A program made the translations under genes and the position numbers. This document shows positions 37,439 to 47,617 of a stretch of DNA of 64,000 nt, one piece after another (the first letter of the stretch is position 1; each line of letters opens with the position of its first letter). The notes under the pieces were generated by a model, which worked only from the letters and a program-made list of their open reading frames with translations, had not been told where the DNA came from and did no database searches. Source of the stretch: Providencia rettgeri (GTDB lineage Bacteria; Pseudomonadota; Gammaproteobacteria; Enterobacterales; Enterobacteriaceae); NCBI GenBank assembly GCA_900455085.1, contig UGTZ01000001.1, forward strand, positions 4,337,501 to 4,401,500, read 5' to 3'.

Positions 37439-38299
37439 ATGAGCCAAATGACGACTACATCACTCACAGGTCAGTGCATCTCAGAGTTTTTAGGGACTGC
37501 GCTACTGGTATTTTTTGGTCTAGGCTGTGTTGCTGCCGTTAGAATAGCTGGCGCACAACTAGGTTTATGGGAAATTAGTATTATCTGGGGCTTCGGCGTT
37601 GCTTTAGCCGTTTACCTAACGGCGGGTACTTCCGGTGCTCACTTAAACCCAGCCGTTACTCTCGCATTATGGCTATTTGCGTGTTTTGATAAACGCAAAG
37701 TCGTCCCTTATATCATCGCACAGATGCTAGGAGGCTTCTTTGCTGCCGCCTTAGTTTACTCAATGTATTCCCCTGTATTTTTCGATTACGACCAAGTCCA
37801 CCATATCATTAGAGGCTCACAAGAAAGCTTATTCACTGCTGGTGTTTTCTCAACCTACCCTGCACCACAAATTAGTGTTCCTCATGCATTCTTTATTGAG
37901 GTCATTATTGCTGCCATTCTTGTTTGCTTAATACTCGCCCTAACCGATGATGGCAATGGTGTCCCTCGTGGCCCACTTGCTCCATTATTAATTGGTATTT
38001 TGATTGCCGTCATCGGCGGGTCATTTGGCGCACTCACAGGATTTGCACTCAACCCAGCTCGTGACTTCGGTCCAAAGGTTGTCGCTTATCTCGCTGGTTG
38101 GGGTGATATCGCTCTCACCGGTGGCCGCGATATTCCCTATTTTCTCGTCCCATTGACAGCACCTATTGTTGGTGGTCTGCTAGGCGCATTCGCCTATCGC
38201 AAACTAATTGGTCGCCACTTACCTTGCATGGTATGTGAAGAAGAGACCAAAACAGAAAAATTATCCGTTAAAAACACCAAATCCTCGGAACAGGCTTAA
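37439..38299 (+). CDS. glpF: Glycerol facilitator GlpF
   Basis: Aquaglyceroporin that lets glycerol diffuse into the cell. 286 residues (281 in E. coli). Six membrane helices and two half-helices with the NPA boxes AHLNPAVTLAL and ALNPARDFGPK; the R after the second NPA is the selectivity-filter Arg. AGGA lies before the ATG. Three bases separate its stop from glpK. E. coli has glpX as a third gene; here it is absent from this locus. Confidence 0.96.
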   Translation: MSQMTTTSLTGQCISEFLGTALLVFFGLGCVAAVRIAGAQLGLWEISIIWGFGVALAVYLTAGTSGAHLNPAVTLALWLFACFDKRKVVPYIIAQMLGGFFAAALVYSMYSPVFFDYDQVHHIIRGSQESLFTAGVFSTYPAPQISVPHAFFIEVIIAAILVCLILALTDDGNGVPRGPLAPLLIGILIAVIGGSFGALTGFALNPARDFGPKVVAYLAGWGDIALTGGRDIPYFLVPLTAPIVGGLLGAFAYRKLIGRHLPCMVCEEETKTEKLSVKNTKSSEQA

Positions 38300-38302
38300 A
38301 TT

Positions 38303-39829
38303 ATGACAACTGAAACCACTATTGCGAAAAAGTATATTGTTGCACTCGACCAAGGCACAACCAGCTCACGTGCTGTTGTACTCGACCATGATGCAAATAT
38401 TGTCAGTATTTCACAACGTGAATTCACCCAAATTTATCCTAAACCAGGCTGGGTAGAACACGACCCAATGGAAATATGGGCATCACAAAGCTCAACACTT
38501 GTGGAAGTTCTCGCTAAAGCAGATATTCGTACCGATGAAGTCGCTGGGATTGGGATCACTAACCAACGTGAAACTACCATCGTATGGGAAAAAGCCACTG
38601 GTAAGCCCGTTTATAATGCGATTGTGTGGCAATGTCGCCGCACTGCTGATTTTTGTACGCATTTAAAACAAAATGACCGTGATTTAGAGGAATACATTCG
38701 CCAAAATACCGGCCTGGTTGTTGACCCCTATTTCTCCGGTACCAAAGTAAAATGGATTTTAGATCATGTTGAAGGTGCACGTGAACGTGCCGAGAAAGGA
38801 GAATTACTATTTGGGACTGTCGATACTTGGCTCGTTTGGAAAATGACACAAGGGCGTGTTCATGTCACCGACTACACCAATGCTTCCCGAACCATGTTGT
38901 TCAATATCCGCAACCTTGAATGGGATGATAAAATCCTCAAAGCACTGAATATTCCACGAGCGATGCTCCCTGAGGTACGCCCTTCTTCCGAAGTCTACGG
39001 GCAAACCAACATTGGGGGGAAAGGCGGAACACGTATTCCAATTTCAGGGATGGCAGGAGACCAACAAGCCGCACTTTATGGTCAACTGTGTGTTAAATCA
39101 GGGATGGCAAAAAATACCTATGGCACTGGCTGTTTCCTACTGCTGAACACCGGCGAAACCGCTGTACGCTCAAATCACGGCCTACTGACGACCATCGCAT
39201 GCGGCCCAAAAGGCGAAGTCAATTATGCCCTTGAAGGTGCAGTATTCGTCGGCGGTGCGTCTATTCAGTGGCTACGTGATGAATTGAAACTTATCGATGA
39301 AGCGACGGACTCTGAATATTTCGCCACTAAAGTAAAAGACAGTAATGGCGTGTATGTTGTTCCTGCCTTTACAGGTTTAGGTGCTCCATATTGGGACCCG
39401 TATGCACGCGGAGCAATCTTTGGCTTAACCCGTGGTGCAAACCGCAACCATATCATCCGCGCAACATTAGAATCTATCGCTTATCAAACCCGTGATGTAC
39501 TTGATGCCATGCAAGCAGACTCTGGTGAACGCTTAAAAGCACTGCGCGTTGATGGGGGCGCTGTCGCTAATAATTTCTTAATGCAATTCCAATCAGATAT
39601 TTTAGGTACCCCTGTCGAGCGCCCTGAAGTGCGAGAAAGCACCGCATTGGGTGCAGCCTACCTTGCTGGTTTAGCGGTCGGTTTTTGGAGTAACCTTGAT
39701 GAGTTACAAAGTAAAGCCACCATTGAGCGCGTATTCAAACCGGGTATTGAAACAACAGAACGTAATTTCAAATACGAAGGGTGGAAAAAAGCGGTTGCCC
39801 GTGCTCAAGAATGGGAAGATCGCGGTTAA
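38303..39829 (+). CDS. glpK: Glycerol kinase GlpK
   Basis: Phosphorylates glycerol to glycerol-3-phosphate, trapping it after entry through GlpF. 508 residues (502 in E. coli). FGGY-family signatures are visible: ALDQGTTSSRAVV for ATP, ITNQRETTIVWEKATGKPV, WQCRRTA and GMAGDQQAALYGQ. Second gene of glpFK, with a strong terminator immediately downstream. Confidence 0.97.
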   Translation: MTTETTIAKKYIVALDQGTTSSRAVVLDHDANIVSISQREFTQIYPKPGWVEHDPMEIWASQSSTLVEVLAKADIRTDEVAGIGITNQRETTIVWEKATGKPVYNAIVWQCRRTADFCTHLKQNDRDLEEYIRQNTGLVVDPYFSGTKVKWILDHVEGARERAEKGELLFGTVDTWLVWKMTQGRVHVTDYTNASRTMLFNIRNLEWDDKILKALNIPRAMLPEVRPSSEVYGQTNIGGKGGTRIPISGMAGDQQAALYGQLCVKSGMAKNTYGTGCFLLLNTGETAVRSNHGLLTTIACGPKGEVNYALEGAVFVGGASIQWLRDELKLIDEATDSEYFATKVKDSNGVYVVPAFTGLGAPYWDPYARGAIFGLTRGANRNHIIRATLESIAYQTRDVLDAMQADSGERLKALRVDGGAVANNFLMQFQSDILGTPVERPEVRESTALGAAYLAGLAVGFWSNLDELQSKATIERVFKPGIETTERNFKYEGWKKAVARAQEWEDRG

Positions 39830-39853
39830 TTTTTAATTCAAAACAAATCGCTC

Positions 39854-39885
39854 AAAGGCAGCACTGAAGTGCTGCCTTTCTTTTT
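39854..39885 (+). terminator. Terminator after glpFK
   Basis: Stem AAAGGCAGCAC / GTGCTGCCTTT with a TGAA loop, then CTTTTTC. Confidence 0.85.
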
Positions 39886-40027
39886 CATAAAACTAATTAA
39901 CTAATAAATATAAAATCAATAATCAGATTAATAATAAATTAGAAGAACAATAAATATTTATTTAAAGTTATCTAGTAAGAGGAAAATTACCTATTGATAT
40001 TTTAAGAAATAAATAAAGGACACGGTT

Positions 40028-43000
40028 ATGGAAAACCGATACGAAGAACAAAATAAACCCATTTCATCCATTAAAAACCAATATGATAGCAATATTAAAC
40101 AACAACCATTAAAAATTGGCTTATACGCAAATAAAAGTAGGGTCGTAGTTATTGATAATAACTCACCATTATTAAAAAGCTTAAGCCTTGACCCTACGTT
40201 TTCAAAAGAGGGCAAAGCCGCTCATGAGCTATTTAGCTGGCTTATAAATAAGCCGCGAATTATAGGAGAAGCTAAAAAAAGCTACATTGCTAGCACGTTA
40301 CCAGAGTCTCAATTTTCTGGTTTCAAGTTCCATTCCAAGCAAGGTATATTTGTAGAAAGCTTTAATTCACCCCATGAATGGATCGACGGAGAAGTTAGAG
40401 CACAGGCCCAGCTCGCTGATTTATTGCTGCCAAGTGGGGAATGGCATCGCCATTATAGTATCGTAGTCTTGCCCGAAAGTGCCAATGATAAACAAATCGA
40501 ACTCATTCGCCATTGGTTGGAGCTCACTGGAGGTAGTTTATTGATAGTAAAAGATAAACAAAAAAAAATATCAGCTTCTACTCAACAATTAATTAATGAA
40601 CTTCGCCCAGTAGAGCACATTGAGCTAGCCAGCAATACCTTAGAAAATCACAACTTCCAACAAATTATTACCCTACCACCCCCTGCAATAAGCTCATTGA
40701 AGCTAACAGATGAATTACGAAAAAACAGTCAATACTTTTCAGCATCCATAAAAAACACCAATAATAACAATATATTATCCTTACATGACATCCCAATTAC
40801 AGAAACATCATCTTGGCAAAAGATTGCCCATTCAATCGAAACCGATGTTAATAGAATGATGGTAGAACACCAGCTTCCTGCGGTTAAAATCAGCTATGAA
40901 AAGAATACCTTAAAACTTGTTGGGGAGAATATCATTTTTCGCCAATTTCAATTGAAACAAACAAAACAAGTAACCTCCCGATATAATGAGCAAAAGCAGA
41001 TTCCTCAAATCCTACCTATTTTAGTAACAGAAAACCCGGATGAGCTGCCAAATCAGCTGGTCGTAGGCGCTATAACAGGAAAACTACCCAATATCCCTCA
41101 TATTAAGGGTTACAAAATCCTTGAACAGCCCAAATTTGGTCGATTAACGTTAAATAATATTACCAATGAGTGGCAATATATTGCCAATAACGCAAAATTT
41201 AAAACCCAGTCAGATCAGTTTGATTTTATCGCCATACTGCCTAATGGGCAGGAATCTCAGCCTATTTCAATTCAGCTACAGACCGAAAATGCACCACAAC
41301 ATCGTATTCCAGGGAAACGTATATTTTCCGTTCAAAACCCAATTTATCATGAACCTCAACGGCGTTATCACCCCACACCAAGCGATATGCAAATCCATAA
41401 TATTCAACTAGCGCAAACTCACCTGCAGAATATGACAGATAAGCATATGAGCTTAACGGCTAATCGCTGGGCATTATTGAATTTAGAAATAACAAGTATA
41501 AGCGCAGCGAAATCCCCCGATATTGAGGCGATTATCAGTAATAAAGAAAGAAAAATATTAGGCCGAATAAGACTTACAGGGCCAGACCATTTACCCAAAA
41601 TATTGACAGCACTTCCCCGCCAGCCCAATGTCTCCGCACAAGATTGGCATCAGCAACGCTTTACCGCCCCGCTAAAAGGTGAGTGGATACAACCGGATAT
41701 CAACATCATTATCACTGTTAATGGCAAACCTATTATCACAGAGGAAACTAACCAGTATGGTGTATTTTCACCCAATGTCACCCTTGATAACCACTTAATT
41801 GTTCATGTTGATAGCCACAGTTTATACCAACAAGGGCATGGTGTTTATTCATCATCACCACTAAGTTGGGGAAAAGAAGCTGCAACAATCTTACCGATCG
41901 GGCAGTTCACACTGTATAGCTCTCCTGCCACAGTAAGTCACCCTAGCTTAACGCCATATATGACTGGCACCAATAATAACGCCATTCCGTTTATTCATCC
42001 TCATTATGATAACCCTAAAGAAATTGGCAATCACACTAACGCACAAGTTCATTGGGCTTACAATAATAGCCAACAATATAAAATTGCTAACAATGCTAAT
42101 TCTGACTATCAATATACTGCGATTGAAATTTTTTCCTCAAGCTTCAATAACTTGCTATTAGGGCAAGCCTCCCGCAATCATGGAGGTGGGGTTCATGAAC
42201 CTAACGTGATGTTCCATGAGGCTTTTGGTCATGGCCTTGGCTTGCCGCATACCAATTCGCAAGATCATAATAATCAGCCAGCATACCCTTACCCCCCCTA
42301 TGACCACGGTAAAAAACCAGCTTATAACCAATCTAGACAATATTACGTTACTTATCACTCTCCCCATACTTTTCGAAAACAAGCTATCCCAACGATGCTC
42401 TCTTATTTTGTTCCTTTTAGCAGTGATGCCTATGATGCGTTTTTACCGCACGCAGATGCCTACAACCAAAAAATTCACCAATTTTTAACTAAAAGAGTAC
42501 GCTGGCAAAGTAATAAAACGAAAGGGCTGGATATTGAAGATGGAGGATTTGCTGGGGATGGTTTTTATCAGCGCTGGGATCAAATCAGAAAACAATGGGT
42601 CATACTAACTCAACAGAATTACTCAAAATATTATAACCGGATACAAATTGAGCAATTTCCTCATCAACGCGATGTACCAATTTATTGGATACAACTCCAG
42701 TCGGCTAAAATGGCGGATAATACCCTTCACCCTTATAGTACGATCACCGTTGACCGTACGGTGGGGAGCTTACCTGCGAATTACCACAATCTAAAAACCG
42801 GGACTGGCCGCCAATTTTACATTTATCATAATTATGCTTTAACAGTAACTTATTCCACGCCAAATGGTTTATTAACCGAAGTCTTACAAATTCCACACGA
42901 AACGAGTTTTAATATTGCAGATAAAGGCGAATTGGTACAATTCACCATACATGAATTGAACCGCAAAAAAGAGCTTGGACAGCTCACTTCCCGCTATAGC

Positions 43001-43840
43001 AACCCGAATTCTTTAGCTAATCGCCTATTAGCAAAAAGGGATGGATACACATTACCCCCCCATCTACTTCTCGATAATTATTGGCAAGGTGCCCCTATCT
43101 TCTGGGCTGCAACAGAGGAAGGTGTCGTTGATTTCTCTACAGGTAAAATTAATATCGACAAAATTACATCAAAAAGCGCACTCTGCGCCAAATGGGTAGA
43201 AAATGGTCGCCTACACCAACAATACTTTTCATTATCAGATCCCTTTGGGCAAGACAGGCAAGTTGATACATCAATGAACTTTATTGCTCTTAATCACCTT
43301 AATACCTACAAAACTGGCTATTTATTGGAAAATACGATCCACCACCAAATGATAGAAACACCATTAATCGCAGATATAAATATTGAGCAGCAGATTGATA
43401 TTAGTGATTTAAACTTATCTAATGGCCAACACTCTTTTTGGGTGACACTGGTGACAAGTAATGAGCAAAAACAAATCCAAGAAAAAGTACCTGTAGAGAG
43501 CTGGTATTTTTCAGTACAACAAAATCAATTAACCATAAAAGGAACGATAGACAGCACTCCTGGGTTAAAACTGGATGGAATACTCATTCATATTGACCAG
43601 CACTTGCAAGACCATGTTGCACCGAAGTTGATTTGGCTTCAACAAAATAATCAAAACCCAACCGGACAATTAGCAGAAAATATTGAGTTTCTAGATTACA
43701 ACCGACCAGTAGTATTTAATTCAGGAAGTGTTTTGCCAGAACTAATATCATCAATACCAGAAGAAGAACCTAGTTCCTTTTATTCACCGACAATGTCAAT
43801 TCCACAGCACAAGCAAGCTGATATACTGCTAAGTGCGTAA
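40028..43840 (+). CDS. Large M66 (StcE-like) zinc metalloprotease homologue without a signal peptide
   Basis: A 1270-residue protein. At residues 730-741 it has HEAFGHGLGLPH: a metzincin-like HxxGxxH end, but with one extra residue between Glu731 and the second His735 compared with HExxH. The preceding GGG (NHGGGVHEPN), the met-turn region IPTMLSYFVPFSSDAY (Met790) and the following PIYWIQL match the layout of M66 mucin proteases such as StcE, as does the GEWIQPDINIIITVNGK segment before the active site. Residues about 340-420 read like an Ig/cadherin-type domain (GRLTLNNITNEWQY). The first 200 residues are soluble and Rossmann-like. No signal peptide or lipobox is seen, unlike secreted StcE. 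AAGGA precedes the ATG. Nothing nearby suggests its export route. Confidence 0.75.
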   Translation: MENRYEEQNKPISSIKNQYDSNIKQQPLKIGLYANKSRVVVIDNNSPLLKSLSLDPTFSKEGKAAHELFSWLINKPRIIGEAKKSYIASTLPESQFSGFKFHSKQGIFVESFNSPHEWIDGEVRAQAQLADLLLPSGEWHRHYSIVVLPESANDKQIELIRHWLELTGGSLLIVKDKQKKISASTQQLINELRPVEHIELASNTLENHNFQQIITLPPPAISSLKLTDELRKNSQYFSASIKNTNNNNILSLHDIPITETSSWQKIAHSIETDVNRMMVEHQLPAVKISYEKNTLKLVGENIIFRQFQLKQTKQVTSRYNEQKQIPQILPILVTENPDELPNQLVVGAITGKLPNIPHIKGYKILEQPKFGRLTLNNITNEWQYIANNAKFKTQSDQFDFIAILPNGQESQPISIQLQTENAPQHRIPGKRIFSVQNPIYHEPQRRYHPTPSDMQIHNIQLAQTHLQNMTDKHMSLTANRWALLNLEITSISAAKSPDIEAIISNKERKILGRIRLTGPDHLPKILTALPRQPNVSAQDWHQQRFTAPLKGEWIQPDINIIITVNGKPIITEETNQYGVFSPNVTLDNHLIVHVDSHSLYQQGHGVYSSSPLSWGKEAATILPIGQFTLYSSPATVSHPSLTPYMTGTNNNAIPFIHPHYDNPKEIGNHTNAQVHWAYNNSQQYKIANNANSDYQYTAIEIFSSSFNNLLLGQASRNHGGGVHEPNVMFHEAFGHGLGLPHTNSQDHNNQPAYPYPPYDHGKKPAYNQSRQYYVTYHSPHTFRKQAIPTMLSYFVPFSSDAYDAFLPHADAYNQKIHQFLTKRVRWQSNKTKGLDIEDGGFAGDGFYQRWDQIRKQWVILTQQNYSKYYNRIQIEQFPHQRDVPIYWIQLQSAKMADNTLHPYSTITVDRTVGSLPANYHNLKTGTGRQFYIYHNYALTVTYSTPNGLLTEVLQIPHETSFNIADKGELVQFTIHELNRKKELGQLTSRYSNPNSLANRLLAKRDGYTLPPHLLLDNYWQGAPIFWAATEEGVVDFSTGKINIDKITSKSALCAKWVENGRLHQQYFSLSDPFGQDRQVDTSMNFIALNHLNTYKTGYLLENTIHHQMIETPLIADINIEQQIDISDLNLSNGQHSFWVTLVTSNEQKQIQEKVPVESWYFSVQQNQLTIKGTIDSTPGLKLDGILIHIDQHLQDHVAPKLIWLQQNNQNPTGQLAENIEFLDYNRPVVFNSGSVLPELISSIPEEEPSSFYSPTMSIPQHKQADILLSA

Positions 43841-43872
43841 TCTGAAAGTTTTACAGCCTGACTTTCTCACAA

Positions 43873-45057
43873 TTAAACCATACGCTCTGAATGATTCATA
43901 CGTTTTGCTAAAGGCAACCAACACAATAATATGAGCGTTGACATTAAAAACATCAGTAACCCAAGGCTAAACTGCCCGTTCTGCGGTAATAATGCCGAAA
44001 CCCAAGTGGCAACACCTGAACCTATATTTTGCAAGCCACCCACGAGTGCACCCGCCGCCCCTGCTAAATAAGGGAAGGGCTCCATCGCACCTGTCGTTGC
44101 TAAGGGAAATAACATCCCCGCACCAAAGAAAAATACCGCTGCAGGTACTAACAGTGTCCAGGTATTCATAATCCCAAACCAACCTGGAATCCACATCATA
44201 AAGCCTGCCAATAGACAAATAAGAACGGAGTGCCACATCAAATTATAAAAGGTTTTTCCTTCTCGCCCCGCATACCAAGCACCAAAGAAAGCAGCAGGAA
44301 TAGGCAATATAAATAAAATACTCACAGTAATACTATTGAGCCCTAAAACACCGCCCATTAATACACCACTACTGGCTTCAAATACGGCTATCCCAGCTAA
44401 CGCGCCGACTAACATGGATAAATAAGATAGAAATGAACCGCTTGATAATAATTCCCGATATGACGCAATCATTTTATGTTTTTCAGGTGAAACAGGACGC
44501 GTTTCGGGTAACCAACGATACATGCTTAATAATACAGAAGCACCTAGGATAAACAGGAAAATATAACAAGCATGCCACCCCCAGAAATGCGCCAATATTC
44601 CACCGAACATTGGGGCTAATAATGGGCTCACTAATATACCCATATTTAATAAACTATTTGCATAACGTAACGCTGTGCCTTTATACAGATCACGAGGCAT
44701 GGTTCTTGCCATCACACCAGCAACACCCGTTCCGAGGCCCTGCAACCCACTCGCTATAGTGAGTATATTTAATGTTGGCGCAAAAATCGCCACAATCGTT
44801 GAAAATAAGAAAATCGTTAAACCCGTTAAAATAACAGGTCTGCGACCAATTCGGTCAGATAATGGCCCATAAACTAACTGTGAAAAACCATAAGAAAATA
44901 AATAAGCCGCCATTACTTGTTGAACAGCACCTGAAGGCTCATTAAAATAAGTGGCAATTTCAGCAATGACAGGAACATAAATAGTTTGTGTCATTTGACC
45001 GACCGCTGCCAATGCAATTAGCATTAATAGCAAATTAAAGTGTTCCAGCTTTCTCAT
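43873..45057 (-). CDS. emrD: EmrD, multidrug efflux transporter (MFS)
   Basis: Inner membrane drug/proton antiporter of the DHA1 group. 394 residues, the E. coli length, with similarity throughout. Twelve hydrophobic helices; the MFS motif is YGPLSDRIGRRPVIL, with GTGVAGVMARTMPRDLY and FFFGAGMLFPLATTGAMEPFP conserved. An earlier ATG exists 7 codons upstream, but GAGAG lies just before 45057 and the E. coli start fits there. Convergent with the M66-like gene, 32 bp apart. Confidence 0.93.
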   Translation of the reverse strand: MRKLEHFNLLLMLIALAAVGQMTQTIYVPVIAEIATYFNEPSGAVQQVMAAYLFSYGFSQLVYGPLSDRIGRRPVILTGLTIFLFSTIVAIFAPTLNILTIASGLQGLGTGVAGVMARTMPRDLYKGTALRYANSLLNMGILVSPLLAPMFGGILAHFWGWHACYIFLFILGASVLLSMYRWLPETRPVSPEKHKMIASYRELLSSGSFLSYLSMLVGALAGIAVFEASSGVLMGGVLGLNSITVSILFILPIPAAFFGAWYAGREGKTFYNLMWHSVLICLLAGFMMWIPGWFGIMNTWTLLVPAAVFFFGAGMLFPLATTGAMEPFPYLAGAAGALVGGLQNIGSGVATWVSALLPQNGQFSLGLLMFLMSTLILLCWLPLAKRMNHSERMV

Positions 45058-45534
45058 TTTTCTCTCAGATACATCCAATAATTCAAATACACCCTATTTC
45101 AGACACAAAATAACGCTGCATTATCTCAGTGTAATAACGCAAAATTATTTAGGTGCTTAATTATCAATATAAAATATCGCTCCACGCTTTGATGTCATTT
45201 TAAATAAGCTTTTGTGTCATTTAAAATAAATGGCAAATAGTGCGTTTTGCTTGAGTGTGACTAAGATAACAAAAGCCACCAACTTTTCGTAGTAGTGCGA
45301 CATTTTATATTTTTCACCAATGGCAGTAATATTCGCCAGTATTGTCAACATAACTGTACATTGAAATCAAAAAATTACTCATTTCAAGAATAAATCACTA
45401 GAACACGTTATCGATAAGCATAAATAGTGAACTGTTTTAGTATTAAATCCTAGTGAGCCGCGCTTTGAGTTATTCGAATTATGTATTTGTTATTTTTAGC
45501 CGGTGGATATTTGAAATATAAAGAGGTGGAATGT
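45058..45534. other. Gap between divergent emrD and fpr
   Basis: About 480 bp carrying both promoters. TGTCATTT occurs twice near 45190-45225. No gene, ERIC element or confident operator was recognised. Confidence 0.5.
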
Positions 45535-46281
45535 ATGGCTAATTGGGTAACAGGAACAGTGATTGAAGCCAAATTTTGGACCGACTCATTATTCAGCCTT
45601 GTTATCAAGGCCCCGATTAAACCCTTTACTGCAGGACAATATGCAAAACTTGGGCTAGAGATCGAAGGGGAACGTGTTCAACGAGCTTACTCTTATGTGA
45701 ATGCGCCAAGCGATGACCGACTCGAATTCTATTTTGTCATTGTGCCAGGGGGCAAACTTAGCCCAAAACTCGCTAAACTTAAACCTAATGATACGTTGCA
45801 AATTACGGATGAAGCGACAGGTTTCTTTGTTTTAGATGAAATCCCATCATGTAAAAACCTATGGATGCTTTCAACAGGCACCGCTATTGGGCCTTTTTTG
45901 TCTATCCTACAGGAAGGTAAAGATCTGGAGCGCTTCGAGAAAATCGTTTTACTCCACGCTGTCCGTTATGAGAAAGATTTAAGCTATTTACCCTTAATGG
46001 AAACATTAGAACAACAATACCAAGGGAAATTGAAAATAGTTACCGTTGTCAGCCGTGAACATTGTGCAAATTCACTACATGGCCGTGTTCCTGCGTTAAT
46101 TGAAAGCCACACTCTCGAAGATGCGGTTGGCCTAACGCTTTCACCCGAGACCTGCCATGTTATGTTATGCGGAAACCCCGAAATGGTGAGGGACACTCGC
46201 GATACATTAAAAAATAGTCATCAAATGGTTAAACATTTGCGCCGTAAACCCGGCCATATATCTAGTGAGCAATATTGGTAA
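45535..46281 (+). CDS. fpr: Ferredoxin/flavodoxin NADP+ reductase
   Basis: FAD enzyme that passes electrons from NADPH to flavodoxin or ferredoxin, including for radical enzymes and Fe-S repair. 248 residues, identical in length to E. coli Fpr. The FAD motif QRAYSYVNAP, the NADPH-binding STGTAIGPFLSIL and CGNPEMVRDT, and the C-terminal SSEQYW are present. The frame is open 18 codons further upstream, but GAGGTGG before 45535 and the E. coli N-terminus support this start. Confidence 0.96.
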   Translation: MANWVTGTVIEAKFWTDSLFSLVIKAPIKPFTAGQYAKLGLEIEGERVQRAYSYVNAPSDDRLEFYFVIVPGGKLSPKLAKLKPNDTLQITDEATGFFVLDEIPSCKNLWMLSTGTAIGPFLSILQEGKDLERFEKIVLLHAVRYEKDLSYLPLMETLEQQYQGKLKIVTVVSREHCANSLHGRVPALIESHTLEDAVGLTLSPETCHVMLCGNPEMVRDTRDTLKNSHQMVKHLRRKPGHISSEQYW

Positions 46282-46354
46282 TGCAATGCACTACCCTGAA
46301 GCATTTTCAGGGTAGCATTCACTCTATGTGGTATTCGTGCATATGGTATCGACG

Positions 46355-46774
46355 CTATAGATAATCTACCGTTTCTGTTTCTTCACCATAGCGGTTAACA
46401 CCCTCCATTCCCAGAAAAGCGCCGCAATCTATCACCATAATCATCGTAATAAATAAGGGTAAGAAACGCCCTATACCCCATTGCCACACAGGTTCAAATT
46501 GACTGACATCGATTGAAAAGAGAGCAAATGCCAATAAAATTAGCGCAAACCACCCTCCCGATTTACCACGATCATGTAAACGCTTCACAAAGATAGCGGC
46601 CAAAGGGTAAAGTAGTAAAATAAATAACGATATAGCAAGCGTTTCAGAGAATAGCAGTACATTTTGTAACAGGGCAACCGCCGTCATTAAAATAAAAATG
46701 ACCGCAATACCTACCCAAAATGGCCGGCGACCGATACGGCCTTTGAAGGAAAAAGCCCATTGTTGTAATGTCAT
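46355..46774 (-). CDS. yiiR: DUF805 inner membrane protein (YiiR-like)
   Basis: Small membrane protein of unknown function, 139 residues, four hydrophobic helices. DUF805 hallmarks are WAFSFKGRIGRRPFWVG at the N-terminus and VKRLHDRGKSGGW in the loop after the second helix. Position between fpr and yiiQ and divergent from yiiQ matches E. coli yiiR. Confidence 0.85.
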   Translation of the reverse strand: MTLQQWAFSFKGRIGRRPFWVGIAVIFILMTAVALLQNVLLFSETLAISLFILLLYPLAAIFVKRLHDRGKSGGWFALILLAFALFSIDVSQFEPVWQWGIGRFLPLFITMIMVIDCGAFLGMEGVNRYGEETETVDYL

Positions 46775-46824
46775 TACCTATTATCCTGATACAATGTGGA
46801 AAACTAAAAATGAGTGGTTCAAAA

Positions 46825-47439
46825 ATGACCCAAATTTTATTTCGTTCTGTATACGCCATCATAACCATTTTTGTACTTAGTGCGCCACAACTGGCTATCG
46901 CTCAAAAAGTACCCACTTTGCCTGATACCGATTTCAAAGTCGCCTACTTAGCCCCAGATGCCCCTTCTTTTGAACTCACCATTCCAAAATTACGCAATCA
47001 ATTCAATCAGGCTAATAAAGATTTATATCTCCATGAATATAAAGTTATTGCTAGCCAGGATATCTCTGCTCCCTATATTCGCGCAGCGTCTCGTATTAAC
47101 CAACAGATATACTCCTCGGCAGTGTTAGAGCGTGGTAGTGAAAAAATTAAAAGTTTACAAATTACATTACTGCCATCAGATGACCCACAAGAAACCCAAA
47201 AAAATCGGCAGTTAATGGAAAACTATACTATTGCAATGATCCATATATTTGCCCCGGAAGTTTCATTGGACAACGCTCCAGAACTTACGGAAGCCTTAAA
47301 TAAATTTATTGCCAATAATAATGCGACTCATGCTGAAGAAGCTCGGTTAGGCACTTTAAGATATATTTTAGTAAAAAGTGACAATAATGTGCTTACTTTT
47401 GCTGTTGAACCGATTAAGCTAGAACAACAAACACCCTAA
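46825..47439 (+). CDS. yiiQ: YiiQ family periplasmic protein (DUF1454)
   Basis: Exported protein of unknown function, 204 residues (199 in E. coli). A signal peptide (SVYAIITIFVLSAPQLAIAQ) is followed by a mature part with YLAPDAPSFELTI, AASRINQQIYSSAVLERGSEKIKS and the C-terminal LTFAVEPIKL conserved. In-frame ATGs also lie at 46768 and 46810. GAGTGG 7 nt before 46825 favours the last. It lies directly upstream of tpiA, as in E. coli. Confidence 0.85.
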   Translation: MTQILFRSVYAIITIFVLSAPQLAIAQKVPTLPDTDFKVAYLAPDAPSFELTIPKLRNQFNQANKDLYLHEYKVIASQDISAPYIRAASRINQQIYSSAVLERGSEKIKSLQITLLPSDDPQETQKNRQLMENYTIAMIHIFAPEVSLDNAPELTEALNKFIANNNATHAEEARLGTLRYILVKSDNNVLTFAVEPIKLEQQTP

Positions 47440-47617
47440 ACTGACTGTGATCACGCTCTAAGAACAAGCATGATGAAAAGCAAAGCTATTATTATCTATT
47501 GTTCTTATAATGCGAAAGGTGAATGGCGACAACATTGTCACGTTGCGCGTGTAACATAAGCGTGTGATGAATAACTTATTGATTAATCATTAAAACTCTC
47601 TGGTTGGAGGAAATAAC

